DNA of 64,000 bases from Spirometra erinaceieuropaei (GCA_902702965.1 CACRXP010000570.1:95146-159145); one strand, 5' to 3'; positions 23,032-36,300 are shown, counted from the stretch's first letter. Notes: a model not told the origin generated them from the sequence alone. Program-made: numbers and translations.

Positions 23032-24364
23032 GTATGGACCAGAACGGTTTGTGTGAGTGAATTAACTCTAGCAGAAGGTGCTAGAGGTTAAACGTTACTG
23101 GCATACTGTTTCGCCTTCATTTACTGCTCCCTAACGGCCAGGGTTGATTGTGTCGAAGTTGTAAGCCTGTAATATCCCTACTCCAGCCGCCAGCTGCATT
23201 CTATTTGCACGGCCCTCAGCCAATCAGAGCTACCCAGGTCTGTCAGTTAACTTCAAAGCCGACTCGGACATGCGCTCACTCGAGGCGCACCACTGACGTT
23301 TGTGGAGCCTGATCCCCTGCGCCGGACCAGGGCCTTTTGTCCAACTGCTAACTTGTTACAACTCGTTCTTCAGTCTACTAGCGTTTACATTTACATCTTT
23401 CTATTCGGGACCGGATCTGAAGTTCGTAGTAGCTACGGTTTGCCTATGACTTAAGCTGCCGCGACAAGCCTGCATTTATAAGGGCATCTAGTCTGGCCAC
23501 TTTCTCCCCAAAGAGGCTGTCAGCGGTCCCCTATATCTCGCTGATTAAACCACCAGAAGACTGCGGAAGTCCGTCCTAACTTAGTAGCATGTGAATATAA
23601 AACGGTTCGATTTAATCTGGGCTGTCCGCGGGAGGTTGCATAGCCCATTGTAGCAGGATTCGGAAACTGCGGTTAAACCGACTGGAGTTCAAGTGGCAAG
23701 GATGACTTGAGGGTGACGCTGACTAATATGATGACCACTTCGGCGGCCTTGGTGCACATCTCTCTTTTCCACACATGGCGGTCATGTGGCCAGATTGGGA
23801 CACGTAGATTGGGAGCCAGATGGGGCGCAATTTCCGAGAGTCAGAGCATGGTTGGCACCTCTAAATCAACAGCGGCCTGCGCTGTAGATAGACGGAATCA
23901 AAACCATGGTCAGACTGGCTTACGACATGCGTTAATGGAGTTGCGCAGAGCACGCGCGAGCACATAAATACTGGCACACACTGGGGGGTGGGAGGGGGTA
24001 TACTGGCACACTGCGTCAGCCACTGCGCCCAATCGTGTCATCCGTTTGTTGGCAGGTTGGGACAGTCGACCTGTTCTTGGAATAGGGAAGAGAATGTGAC
24101 GCCGGTACTGGGAAATCCATTCTCGGGACACATCAGGACACTTCTCATTACAGAAGACCTCGTGTGCTTGGATTTTTTATGGCGAGCCAGTAGTCATGAT
24201 TTGGAAGGTTGCCAACTGGAGAGGATAACTCGGTCTTCATTGAGCGCACTTTGGGAGTGACCGGAGAACTCAGAGTCAGCCTGCAATGGCTGCTTATAAA
24301 TGCGGCCTATATGGCATTCTCAGTTATGTAAGATCCATGTCGACCTCATAGAAGCATGGCACAT
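23032..24364. other. No gene recognised
   Basis: Overlapping short frames (23707-24260) show no recognisable domain. Some G-rich runs occur near 23985. Confidence 0.4.
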
Positions 24365-24490
24365 TTAGTAGGAATCAGACCGTATGTGGCACGCGTAGAC
24401 CGACAGTTTAGCCTTGTCAGCCACCATACCTGAGCCAGTTTCTGGTCGTCCTGACAACGCTAGACAGCGCCGTTCGCGCTAGTGAGACTG
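24365..24490 (+). repeat. Dispersed copy of the 25-kb tandem-repeat sequence
   Basis: It shares TGTGGCACGCGTAGAC and TTTCTGGTCGTCCTGAC with the units at 25070-26150, with internal deletions. Confidence 0.6.
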
Positions 24491-24956
24491 CCATAGTAGA
24501 TTTTATCAAATAACAGATGCTCACTCGGAACACCTCCGAAACGTACGGAGAGAGGCTGGCAGAATCGAAGATTATGCAACCTCCGCATTTTCGTCTGATC
24601 GTTTGCAGTAATTTGGGGCGGTCCCTTATGGAGCGGTTTTCCTTGGTGGAGCTCCGGAGCCTAACATGATTCGATTTTTGTAAAAGTGGACCGTGTCATG
24701 TCAACTCGATCTAAAATTCATTAGCGTCCGACTTTAAAGTGCATCATTTCATGATCAGAATAGCTGGTACGCTAACACATAACAAAATTAATTTCCATGT
24801 TTGTGCACACTGAGCTGTAAATATTGCATTCTTAAAAAATTAACCATCTGCTAAGAAGGTTTAGAATTGCCCATATTCATGTGGTTATTTCTTCTAATAA
24901 CGTCATGCTTATGGGCAACAATGACAGTGCGCTAACTTAGGACGTCGTCAGCAGTG

Positions 24957-25001
24957 CCTCCTCCTCCTCCTCCTCCTCCTCCTCCTCCTCCTCCTCCTCC
25001 T
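24957..25001. repeat. (CCT)n microsatellite
   Basis: About 45 bases of CCT/CTC triplets without interruption. Confidence 0.97.
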
Positions 25002-25104
25002 TCACTTACGCATACACCCGGGACTCGAAATTTCGCCCTTGTTCGCGAACTTGGTTCATTTTGCACGGAGCAGGCGCGTGTGTGGCACGCGTAGACGGAC
25101 TGTT

Positions 25105-26318
25105 TGGCTTCTTCAGCCCGAGCCGGCTTCTGGTCGTCCTGGCCTCAATTTGGCCGCCAGGCCCAGAAGTGGTAGAGTATCCGGCAGATGCAATGCAAGT
25201 CTGCTATTATTGTAACCAAATTCACCCCCAAGTCACCATCTCTGTGCCCAACACGCTGTAGGGCAAACGGTAGACAACGCCGTTCGCGCCCGTGGGGCTG
25301 TCGGAGGAACCAAACCGTCTGTGATGCGCGTAGACGAATTGTTTGGCTTTGCCAGTCTTGCGGGTGAGGAAGAAGTGCGGCAGGTGCTGTGAAAGTTTGC
25401 TTCATTATGAACTAATTGACGCGCATTCACCGGTTCTGAGCTCACTCCGTGGGGAACGAGATGAACATCCCCGCTCACGGCGGTCGAATCGTCGGTTGCG
25501 CTACCATAACCCAATCAGATTTCACACACAAATTCACCGGCGTTAGAAAGACACTGGCTGGCCTCACCAGGATGCGCCAATCACCCAGACGGTGATAGCT
25601 GCAACCAATGGTATAAAGTCACCGAGCAGTACCCCGGCTATTCCAACTTCCACCTTTGGACCGCATTAATCTAAGAAAAATGCCATCCGTCCAAGAGCAG
25701 ACTGTGATTCCCCGTTAGGCTTTTTCAGGCCGAGCAGGCTTCTGGTCGTCCTGACCTAAATCTTGCCACCAGGCCCAGAAGGGGTAGAGGGCTCGGCAGA
25801 TGCAACGCAAGTCTGCTATTATTGTGGACAAATTCACACCCAAGTCACCGTCTCTGTGCCCACCACGCTGTAGGGCAAACGGTAGACAACACCATACGTG
25901 CTAGCGGGACTGTCGAAGGAACCAAGCCGTGTGTGGCACGCGTAGACGGATTGTTTGGCTTTGTCAGCCTGGTGGGCGAGGGGGAAGAGTGTGGCAGGCT
26001 CTGCGCACGTTTGCCTCACTATAAACGCGCATTCAGCGGTGCTGAGCTCACCCCGTGGGGAACGAGGTGAACATCCTCGCTTGCGACGGTCGAATTCTCG
26101 GTTGCACTACCATAACTCAATCAGACTTCATATACAAATTCACCGGCGTTGAAAAGACACTGGCTGGCCTCACCAGGTTGCGCCAATCACCCAGACGGTG
26201 ATTGCTGCAACCAATGGTATAAAGTCACCGAGCAGTACCCCGGCTATTCCAAATTCCACCTTTGGACCGCATTAATCTAAGAAAAATGCCATCCGTCCAA
26301 GAGCAGACTGTGATTCCT
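25105..26318 (+). repeat. Tandem duplication of a ~606-bp unit
   Basis: The unit at about 25105-25715 repeats at 25716-26318. Markers recur at offsets of 606-612 (GGCTTCTGGTCGTCCTG at 25125 and 25737; ACACTGGCTGGCCTCACCAG at 25551 and 26157). Within each unit a shorter module starting near TGGCACGCGTAGAC also recurs, so the structure is nested. Confidence 0.85.
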
Positions 26319-27285
26319 CGGAGAGCTTTCCAAGCAGCGCAGTAGCGAAGAAATATTTAAGGACGGCGGCACGGAGGTCTAGTAAACGGCTGTGCACAGA
26401 GTCGCTTCTGCCGCTTAGCTAGCACGACACTGTCGAACGCTAACGTTGACAGTGAAGTGTTCGCTGTCTTCATTATAATCTGTAATTCAATTTCGCCGGG
26501 CATAAAAATGTGCCTCCATCGGGTGCGTGAGCATCAGAGGCACACACACACACACCACCGGACTCCACAGCCTTCAGAAGAGCAAGTAAGAAGTCAATGA
26601 TCCCAAGAGGCTGGATGCTACAACCGGTGAACCCCAGTACTTCCTGATGGGTGACAGAAAGGCCGAGAAGCGACTCGGGAAATCAATCGGCAGGGACGCC
26701 CAAGACAGAGTAAAACAACCAGGGACTCAGGAGATGCAATTGCCATCTAATTCACGCATGCCAGCGCACAGGCAAACACCGCCGCTCTGTTGAAAAATAA
26801 ACAGTAGGCGGAAAGCCAGGTAATCAGAAGAAAAACGACCGGAAATGGCTTCCTGATAAGACAGATATAGGAACCACGTTATACGCTTGGTGAAGGGGAT
26901 ACGACGATGGAAGCTATAAATATATACCTGTCTACCTCTCTCTCAGGAAAGAAAGAACAGTGCAAAATCGAAATTGTGAGCAAGGAAGTTGTTTGACAAG
27001 AAAAAAGTACTAAGGCTTCAAATCGCAAAAAACAGAATGCAAACAGGCCAAGACATGAGGGTTAGGAGGGAACATCTGAAAAAAAAACCGGGGACATATC
27101 GCCGCCGAGGGGGGAATAATATCACAGGTCAGCGGCAGGAGAGTCGGGGTTGGATAACAGCGTGGCTGGAGTTGGGAGACTGGTTCCTGATCTGCTAGTG
27201 GAGACTAACCAGGCAAAATCTGTTGAAGAGGTGATATGGCAAGCTGGGTGTGTGTGTGTGTGACGAGGACGATGATACTAGCTGT
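26319..27285. other. Region downstream of supervillin stop
   Basis: This probably includes the 3' UTR of the supervillin transcript (minus strand), but I found no canonical AATAAA near the stop on that strand. There are short CA and GT runs at about 26523 and 27249. Confidence 0.5.
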
Positions 27286-27372
27286 CTAAAAGAGATCCAG
27301 AGTTCGTTTCAGGTTGCGTTTCTTCCACAGCGGCAGTTGGGAGAACTCAGCTCTGGTCATTCGAAATGCACG
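27286..27372 (-). CDS. SVIL: Supervillin last exon: villin headpiece core and stop
   Basis: The acceptor ccttatttag sits at 27373-27374 after a pyrimidine tract, and the TAG stop is at 27286-27288. The 28 residues read [20 protein letters not shown] then LKRTLDLF. This is the classic headpiece core: Met-x-(R/K)-x-E-F, LPxWK with the hydrophobic-cap Trp, a basic LK(K/R) patch and a C-terminal LF. In villin this module binds F-actin; vertebrate supervillin keeps the fold but is reported not to bind, so binding here is open. No canonical AATAAA was found close downstream on the minus strand. Confidence 0.95.
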   Translation of the reverse strand, partial: RAFRMTRAEFSQLPLWKKRNLKRTLDLF

Positions 27373-30300
27373 CTAAATAAGGAAGAGAAGAGGTTAAGAC
27401 AGCGAGACTAGTGGGGTTAAGTTGGTGGGACTGACTTATGTGGCCCCACGTAACAGGACATAGGAATAGGAACACCCTGCAATACGGGTGGCTTTGAGCT
27501 AACTTCCGGTGAAATAAGGGTTGGGGCTAGGGTTAGGTTAAGGATTAGGTTTAGGACTAGACTTAAGGTTAACGGTAAGGTAAGCCAGGATGAAGTTTAG
27601 GGTTACGTTGGGACTAGTGTTTAGAATTTAGTGTCATGAGCAACGGTATAGAAAAGGACCTCACTTAACAGTCAGTAAACTGTGGATCGTGCCATACGTG
27701 ATTTATGATAAAGGAAGTTTTATGGATGGGGCAGCACGCTAGACAGTAAGCTGACAAAATGAAAGAAAACACAACAATTGTTTGAATCCCTGCCGAAAGT
27801 CTTATCCTACGCTATTGTACGAGAACGAAAACGGGAGTAGTAATCAAACAATGACCAAAAAGCAAATTTCACCCAGTAACGGATTTTGAGTTAGAGTGTG
27901 AGGTCGTGGGAAGTAATCGTCGTTGACAGTGTAATTTCTGGAACAGCCTGCAAATGTATGCCAAGATAAAACCTCATATGACATTATCCACAGTCTACTG
28001 ACAGTTAATTGGGGCCCTTCTCTATACCGTTGCCGTGCCATGGTTTAAGTTAGGTCTAGGGTCAAGATTAGGGCAAAGATTAAGTTTTATATTAGGGTTA
28101 TTGTTAGAGTTAGGACACGAAAATATTTAGTTCTTTCTGGAATTATGTGCAGGTCCACCTATTATTTTGGCTGGGCGTACCTATTCCCATGTCCTGTCCA
28201 GGGGGCCATATAAGCCAGTCCTACAGCTAGGTCACCCGAAGGTGGCATTCTGAGTGAGGTATCATCCTAAGAAATCAGTAGGACTGAAAAGCAGGGGCTG
28301 TTCAGATGACCATTCTGTCATTTCGGATGCAGCGGGTATGTGCTGTTCATTCACCACCCGGGAAAGACTTAGACAGGCTTACGTCGAGCCACAAAAAGAC
28401 AGCGAAACGTCCAAATAAGCATCATTTTTAAGCTTCTCGTCGCAAATGATCTTTCCACGTCTGGCAAGAAGACAACCAGAGGATAGTCTCATCTCACCTA
28501 CACGCTGCATTTGGCCCCTGTACACATGGACACAGCTGAGCCTGCCAACTCAGTAGACTGATTAATTTTCAAAAGGGGTTTGAAATTGAACTTTCCGGTT
28601 AGTCGTTTGCAGGCATTAATCGCACCGTTCCCTGTGCTCTGGCCAATGTAGCTCAACGTTAGCTGGTGAGGCCAGTGGACAACCTCAAATACCGACAAAA
28701 TTAACGTTTGAACCAACGCTAAGCTTTCGAATCCACCGGTAACTTTCAAATTCCTCAGGGCACTGGAAGGTACATGCTCTTTAAGGGGGATTTCCGTCAA
28801 GACCAACGCCAGACTGGCTTATCCGTGTTAACCAATGATCCGCCTGGAAATCTGACTGCTTTACCCTTAGGGATAGCAAAGCAGGTGGAGGGTAGTGAGG
28901 CTCCCGCAAAAGTTATGGATTTGATGCTCGGGGAGCGAGCAAGGCTCAAAAAGCAGGCATCATCCCAGCTATGAGACAGGCGAGACTGACAGCGGCAAAC
29001 TAGATGACAAGATGGAAACATCACTCACTTCGAAGTCCTCGTCGGTGAGGTAGGTTTCGAGGCGCGTTGTATCCAAATCCGGTGGGCGGGGTCGTTGTCT
29101 CAACTCAGCAAGACTGAATTTCATATTGTCCAGCTTTTCAATAAGGGTCCTAATGCAATCCGTCTGCCCGTATACCTTGCCATTCTGTGCGAAAAAAGAA
29201 AGATCATATAAATAAAAATAACGTCTACATTACTGGTTGCTCAAAGTCGGCTGATCGTAAGAAGGTGCGTGTGTGTGTGTAGAGGGAGCAGAGTGTAGGG
29301 AATGTCCACCCAGAGGGGACACATCGTACAGAGGCAACAGGTCGCTAAAAGCCACAGCTTGGGAGGCTGCCAACTGACGGGATAGCTCGGTGCTCCTCCC
29401 AGGACGGAGGGTCAGGCTGCAAAGGCTCCTCCCGAATGCAACGCTTCCACTCAGATGGGATCCGAGGCACTCCCTGGGTTTCTGTAAAAACCTGGTTCAT
29501 TGTGTGTGTGTGTGTGTGCGGAACAGGTCGTGACTGGCTGTTCAGCTTTGTCATCCACCGCACCCGGTCATCTTGCCACCAGGCTCAGGTAGGTGAGGGA
29601 GGAGAGAACGCGGCAAGTGCTGAGCAAGTCTGGTATCACAATGAACTACTTCCCACGTAAGTCACCGTCCTGCTCCTACCATGCTATGGGGCATACAGTG
29701 GATATTGTCGTTCGCAACAGTCGAACTGATGTGTGAAGGGAGAGCTCGTCAAACTGAAATCATGATATTTTTGATGATTGTGGTGGTCGTGTGTAGCGTA
29801 TGGAGTGGCGGACTGGTCACGACCCCTTCTCATGCGATCGGTAACACTCCCATGTATGTGAGGAGAGTGTGAGTGCCTTTTGGATAGTGCCCCTCAGCCA
29901 ACGACTGTTTGGTTACCTAACCATGAGGAGTGACGACCAAGGGCAGATGCAGGACCACGTGTCGCCCTTCTAGTTCAAAAGATCTGAAAGCGTGTGCTTT
30001 GCCAGCATCCGTAAACCATGACTCTCACAGCCTGGAATGCGCTGGTAGTTCCCCGAAACCTGGTTCCCTGTCGGTAGATGTGCTTGCTGGGTATACAGAT
30101 GGTAGGCATGGCTGCCCAATCACCATCTTCGTCCTTCTGACCCCTGTTGTGGTGTTGTTGTTGTTGGTCAAAGGCCTGGTCATTTGCTGCGTGGACCAGC
30201 GGATGTGCAGTGAAACGCCAAGGTGCGGACTCGACCGTGCCAGCCACCTGCACCCCTCCCCGCCTTCGGTCTTTTTTGACTCTGTCTTGGCACCGGGTCC

Positions 30301-33300
30301 AGGTGGGGAGTGGGAAAGAGGGAGTGCGGTGGATGATGCGCAAGTCCACTATCATTACAAACTAATTCACGCGCAAGTCGTCGTGTCTTTGGCACCTTGG
30401 TGTGTAGCACACGGTGGACATCATCGGCAATGACGGCCGAACTGTCGGTAGTAAAGGACATTGAAGCGGTTACACATAAGTTGACAGAAGTCTGTGGCAG
30501 TAACAGTGTACTGTTTCGCAAATCGTGTCCCTCAGCAGCATATTGCCTAGCCGTAGCAGCCGTTGCCACTACTGGTGCCGACGCCACGCATGGCGCTGAT
30601 GTCCAACACGGGGCTGGCTCGGCCTCGCAGCTTGGTTTTGTCAAGGTTTTGTGGCCAGATATCTAAAAACTACCAAAATATAGCTTAGAAAAGATTCCGT
30701 CGCCATATATAATGGCTTACGGAAACACCTGAGTGAGATATTGTCATGCGCACACAGGCTGTCGAACCCCTCAAGTGGAACTAGTTTTCGTCGCCACAGG
30801 GAAGATAGAGGCTTTTCTTCATCTGAAGAATCGGGTCTCAGACGTGGTGTTCTGATCTGGTTACTTTAAGGTTGGCTAAGGTGGTGATGGCGAAGTTAAG
30901 TCAGCGCATCCACTATCTCTCTCTCCGTCTGTACTCAACTGATTATAGCTGCACGCTTACAGGCTGGAGGCCTAGAGCTGGACAGTCTCTCGGATGAACA
31001 AATGAGTCGCACTAATGCCCAACTGCTTGAAGTGGTCATCTCATTCTGGTCTTATCTGACACCCAGCTGTCACCTGTGATTTCACACCGCACTAAATGCG
31101 CGCACAAGGTGAGATTGAGCGGGAGGCCTGGTGTGGCCAGGAGAGGGGAATCAGTCGTGATGTGACACATGTTGACAGAGGCTTTTGTGACGCAGCTGTG
31201 CTACTGCGCTCAAGTTCGCGGCGGTCATCCTGACCTAGACCTGGCACTGAAGCACAGTGGATGTGCAGAGAGTAGGGTTGATGCCGCTAAGGTCCTCCTG
31301 ACTAGGAGCAAATTCACGCCAAAGATAATGGTGGCCAAGGTCACAGTCGATAGACGAACCACCCTACCTCCACATCGGCCAATTCCTTTACTTCTTCACT
31401 CGGTCAACCTTGAAGTGGGAATTACCTGGACCTACAGTAGGTGGACTAACTCATGACATGTCAACCGAAATTCCGAAATGCGTTTTTGCTTCGAAAAGAT
31501 TAATTAAGTAGGGCTGTAAAACTAGTCAGCCTGCAAGCATAATTCAATAATATTCCAGTTACCTCACGGTGCCGGCTTTCGAATGAACTTCCTTACGGCT
31601 ACATGCACAAACTACAGTCTGTAAAAAATGACTATTGAAGTAGCATGAATTTTTCTCATTGATTTTCGATGTCCCTAAAAGTCCAATTATATTGCATGGA
31701 GAACATGAATAAAAATATTCATTCCTTTGCTCATTCGGTAGATAATTACGTATTCTTCCAATTATATTTTCGAAGGAGGGACAAAATTCGATTTAAAAAC
31801 GTTCCTAATTGTGGGACTTTAAGATACCGTGAAATGACCGTTCATAAATCGTCATATCTCTGCATTTACCAATGTGGCTTGTAATATTGACAATACGGAT
31901 CAAATCCAATGCTAAATTTTATGAACCCTATATGGTCCCCCTTTATTACCACAATGAAATGTGTGGTTTTCCGTACGCGGAAAATATACGGCTTGTAGTT
32001 TGGAAACCCTGGATTCAAGTGTAACGGTAGTGCAGGTTCAAAATTATTCGGAAATTGGAAAAGTTTTTGAAAGCCAAATGATGTCCTTCCTTCGAGTATA
32101 AATCTGGAAGAAGACGTAATTTTCTACCAAGTGAGCAAAAAATGAATATTTTTTTTGCATGCTTTCCATGAAATATAATTAAATATTTAAGGGCATTGAA
32201 AATCAATGGGAAAAATGCATGCAACTTAAGTAGGCATTTTTACAGAGTACGGTTTATGCATGCAGCCGTAAAGAAGCTCATTCCAAAGCCGGAATCCTGA
32301 GAAACTGATATATTACTGAATTATGTCGCAGGCCCACTAGTTTTACAACCCAATTTAATTAATCTTTTTGAAACGAAAACGCATTTCAGAATTTCGGTTG
32401 ACATCTTATGATTTAGCCCACCTACTGTATGTTCTTTCTGCCGTCCTCGAAGAGGACCGTCATCTCCCGGACGGTGGGGTGACCTTCGTGCGAACTGCGC
32501 AGCATCAACCTCCCTCTTCCAAACCACAACCGTGACTGTACCAGAAATGGTCACACTCGACGGAACGTCGACTGAACATTTTAAGGCTCCTTGACGGAGA
32601 AAGGTTGCAGGCGAACTAATGGTGGGCAATGATCGTCAGAAAGACACCTGGATAGAACCTCATTGTTTCGAAATATTTTATCTGAGTGGTTAGTGTGACA
32701 CTATACTGCGTTACTGGGTCGGCAGTGACCGGCCGTGTGGACAAATAGTGACGATTTGCCTTACGATGCCAAAAGTATGCACAGGGAACCCGTCATAGGC
32801 TTGCACATAGAACGCAGTGTGAGGGGTGAGACTCCAATGGCTGTGCGGCCTAAAACGCTGGCCTCGCACCAAAAGCTCGCGTCCGATGTTAGTCGATAGG
32901 CATGAGGGAGCCATACCCATCTGTCGTATTTGTGTGAAAGGGCTTTCTTAGCTTGGAGACAGAGGTCTGAATTAATCGTGTGTGTAGGTGTGTCAGGCCA
33001 GCACAAGAGCGCGAGACGAATAAAAACACACATGGCTGTGAACACACACAGAGGAGGAGGAGGAGAAGCGACTTACGCTCAGATGGTAGAATGCGCCCTG
33101 CTCTTTGCGGACCGTGGGTGGAAAGAGGTGCAAGAAGGAGGGCGGTTCGAGGCCGGCGTAAACAGCCAACGCCTCAACGTCTGGTCCAACTACACAAACA
33201 GGAGTAAGAGGAGGAAAAGGAACATGAATGAGAGGCATACAGAAACAACGCTCCACCAATCTCCAAGACTAACCCAATTGGTAGCCCAAAAGGAACGCTA

Positions 33301-36300
33301 ATTGAGACTGACTCCTGAAGGTTCGCGTTCGTCAGTAGGGGCTGCCGCATGTGGATAAGGTCATTACCCATAATGTTATTTTTTAAACGAAAATGATCCT
33401 TCGAAGCTGCCCCTTGGCCTTCCTGGAAAACTGGAAAAAGTTCTGACTTGATCGGGTACTTTGTGAACAATAACACTGGTCTTATGTACAGTGGGGTACA
33501 CGAGTTTTCATGTAAAATAAAAATAACATATTTGCCCCGAAGCTTGTAAAAGTGAAATCTGCCTGCCTTGACTAGGGAAACGATGTTTGTGGACTTCGGA
33601 TGGTATTTCGGCTAGTGATTGGCCGATTGATGGACTGAAATGCAGACTGTAATGGGTCCTTCCACTAAGCCGGGACCCGAGACGTCCGCCTTTCTAACTG
33701 AGTGAAGTCCTGGTCCTTTGTGCGCGGACCAGGGGTGGTTGGCGCGGGTTCGCGCCGCGCCACGCACCTTCACCCTCTCACCCTTCTGGTCTTCTTGATT
33801 CTGTCATGGTAGTAGACCCATATGGGAAAGGAGGGTAGAATGCGATAGATGCTGCGCAAGTCACCGCCCCCGCGTCTACCCCACTGTGGGCTACGCTGTG
33901 AACGCCGTTGGGATCGACGGTCGAACTGTCACGCACATAAACTTCACTCTCAACCACCTGAAATCTCCAACTATACTTTAAAATAGAAAATACTATTTAC
34001 ATGAGGCTGTAGTTCTGGTTAATGCGGGACATATTCACAAGCTAATTCTTGCAACACACTATGCCGCTTTTCGCTGCAGACATTTTTCTAGTCCCCCTAT
34101 CAATGTCACTTGAGTTAAAACCGACAGGACAACGAGCCGGTGGCTCAGTACTTAGAGCGTTGGACTTCTAACCAGTAGGTCACAAAGTCGAGGCCCAAGG
34201 GTTGCAGACCTTTGGGATTGGGTTTGGTTAACTGACGATGGCTAACAAGCCAGAAATGGCTATTCTAGTCTCCCTTGCCTTTGTTGGTAACGCTGTCCCG
34301 CCTATATTACACGTGCAGTTGCTGGTGGGACTCGATAGAAGGTCCCAAAACACAACGGATGAGCAAGTTCCTTAACGTGATCGGTGTGCGCCCCTCTACC
34401 ATGCTTAAGCTGGCAGGTTCGTTTGAAAATCCTGACTACGTGTCTGCACGGACGAAGGATAACCAGTCCCATAACTATAGCATAGTTAAACCGAAATATT
34501 GTGCTCTCCGCGGCATTAAATTCTCAGATAATAAACGTACTCCCCTAAAGTTAAGCCAATATGTCGGTGTTTGTGCGTGGACTACATTGACATTGCCCCT
34601 CCCTGTCCATCGGCACTGCGAGTACACTCGGGTAACCTTTTTTCTGCCTAAAGCACAACTAAAGATTTCGCCCAGTATTTTCCAAATTCATAGCAGCGTC
34701 GATGGAGTGCATATCCCTGTTTTCCGGCTCATATGCCAGGGGGCCTTACTTGCCCATCCATAGTGTCTCTATTGACACGCCGCCCCCCTCGAACCTGTAA
34801 GCTCTCATCAGGAGATTGGGCTCAGGCAGATTGGCTAAAATCGGACGAGTCAGAAGCTCACTTCGTTCAGCCAGGGCCTTGGCAGTCTTCAGAGCGGCGT
34901 ATCGTGCGCTGAGGTAGCGGGAGAGCGCGCTACCCGCGCCGCTCGGCGGCAAAGCGGCTGCATTTCCTCCGCTGCTGCTGCTGCTGCCGACGCTGCCAGT
35001 AGTGTCGCCGCGTGCGGGCGAGCTCCCGTAGACGGGGGGACTGTGGCTGTTGATAAAACAGTCCTCTTGAAAACTGCTCGGTCGCCACGATTCGGGTTTT
35101 GCTGGGGGGCTGGCGAAGAGAGACTGCTGTCTGCGCAGTTTGACGGAGGAGTTGGATGATGGGGGAGAAGCGGGTCCGAAGGTTGGGCTGGCTGCCCCCA
35201 CCTCCATGGTCAGGTCGCAGGTACTACTTCGCGGAGTAGTTGAGGCGGAACAGTCCCCCTCGCCAGCGTCCAAGGTAGCCTCGGGCCACCAGCCGTGCCA
35301 CAGGTAGACTGCGTTGCCATGAAGCACCAGGAAGAGGGCTAAAGACGGACAACAAAAGGGGACTCTAATAACGACCACAAGGCTGTCTGAAATGTCGGTA
35401 ATCAGACGTTAAACTTAGAAGACTTGTTAACTAACGCATGAACCTAATTCCATAAGCAACCAGTCAGGTCATTTATTATAATAGCATAACCAGCATGACG
35501 ACTTCACAGACACAAATGATCTCCACGAGGAGGGGGGAGGAGCAGGTTAGCGTGCCGCACATAAGCAGTCGACGGTCAACTCACAGGTGTTCCTTTCAAA
35601 TTCCGAAGTAATTACCGGTACAGGAAGTCCGGACACGAACCGATCGCAGACAATTGCGATAACTATGAAGAATATCGTACAGCAAGAAGATCTCTTGCAA
35701 CTTGGCTGAAGTGCATGAAAGCTTCCTCAGCAGCTGTCTGATAACGAAAGTTTTAAACGGGCTAGGACATATGCTAATTATGCTACAAAGAGCAAAATGA
35801 ATAGTGCAAACGAAGCAAAATTTCGAGTCTGAGATGCTCCATTTCCGGATCCTCAGAATTAAAATGTGCAGCTGCGCGTAATCGCCCGACAGAATACGCT
35901 CTGCTCTGTTAGCGTAAATAACTTGACGCTTGTATGAGCTGATTTTGATGTGCTAGGACCAGTTTTTCTGTCTTTGGGGTGAGGCTAACGTTTGTGACCA
36001 CGGAATTGGACTGTGTTATCGTGTCTAGTGGTCATTGGTTCGTTGTCTAAGGCGCCTCCGATTGGCTTACAGAATATATTTCTCATCTACATACCTTTAT
36101 TATCCGTTCAGGAAGCCGATAGTTGCCTAATGATACATGGAGCAGTCGTTTAGTCATATTTTACTTTTTCAGAATAAATTTGTTGGTAATGCTCTGACTA
36201 ACCTCCATCTAGTTCAGTTATGAGTTCATTTTTCGTTGCTCGTGCTTTCTCTAAAATCTCCACCTGAATATATTTTAGACCTGAATGGAGGGAAAGCTCC

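Noticed and set aside
34746..35378. 210-codon frame read as one complete protein
   Set aside because: Both ends lie outside the exon. Splice sites at 35339-35340 and 34861-34860 and family alignment limit the coding part to 34862-35338.
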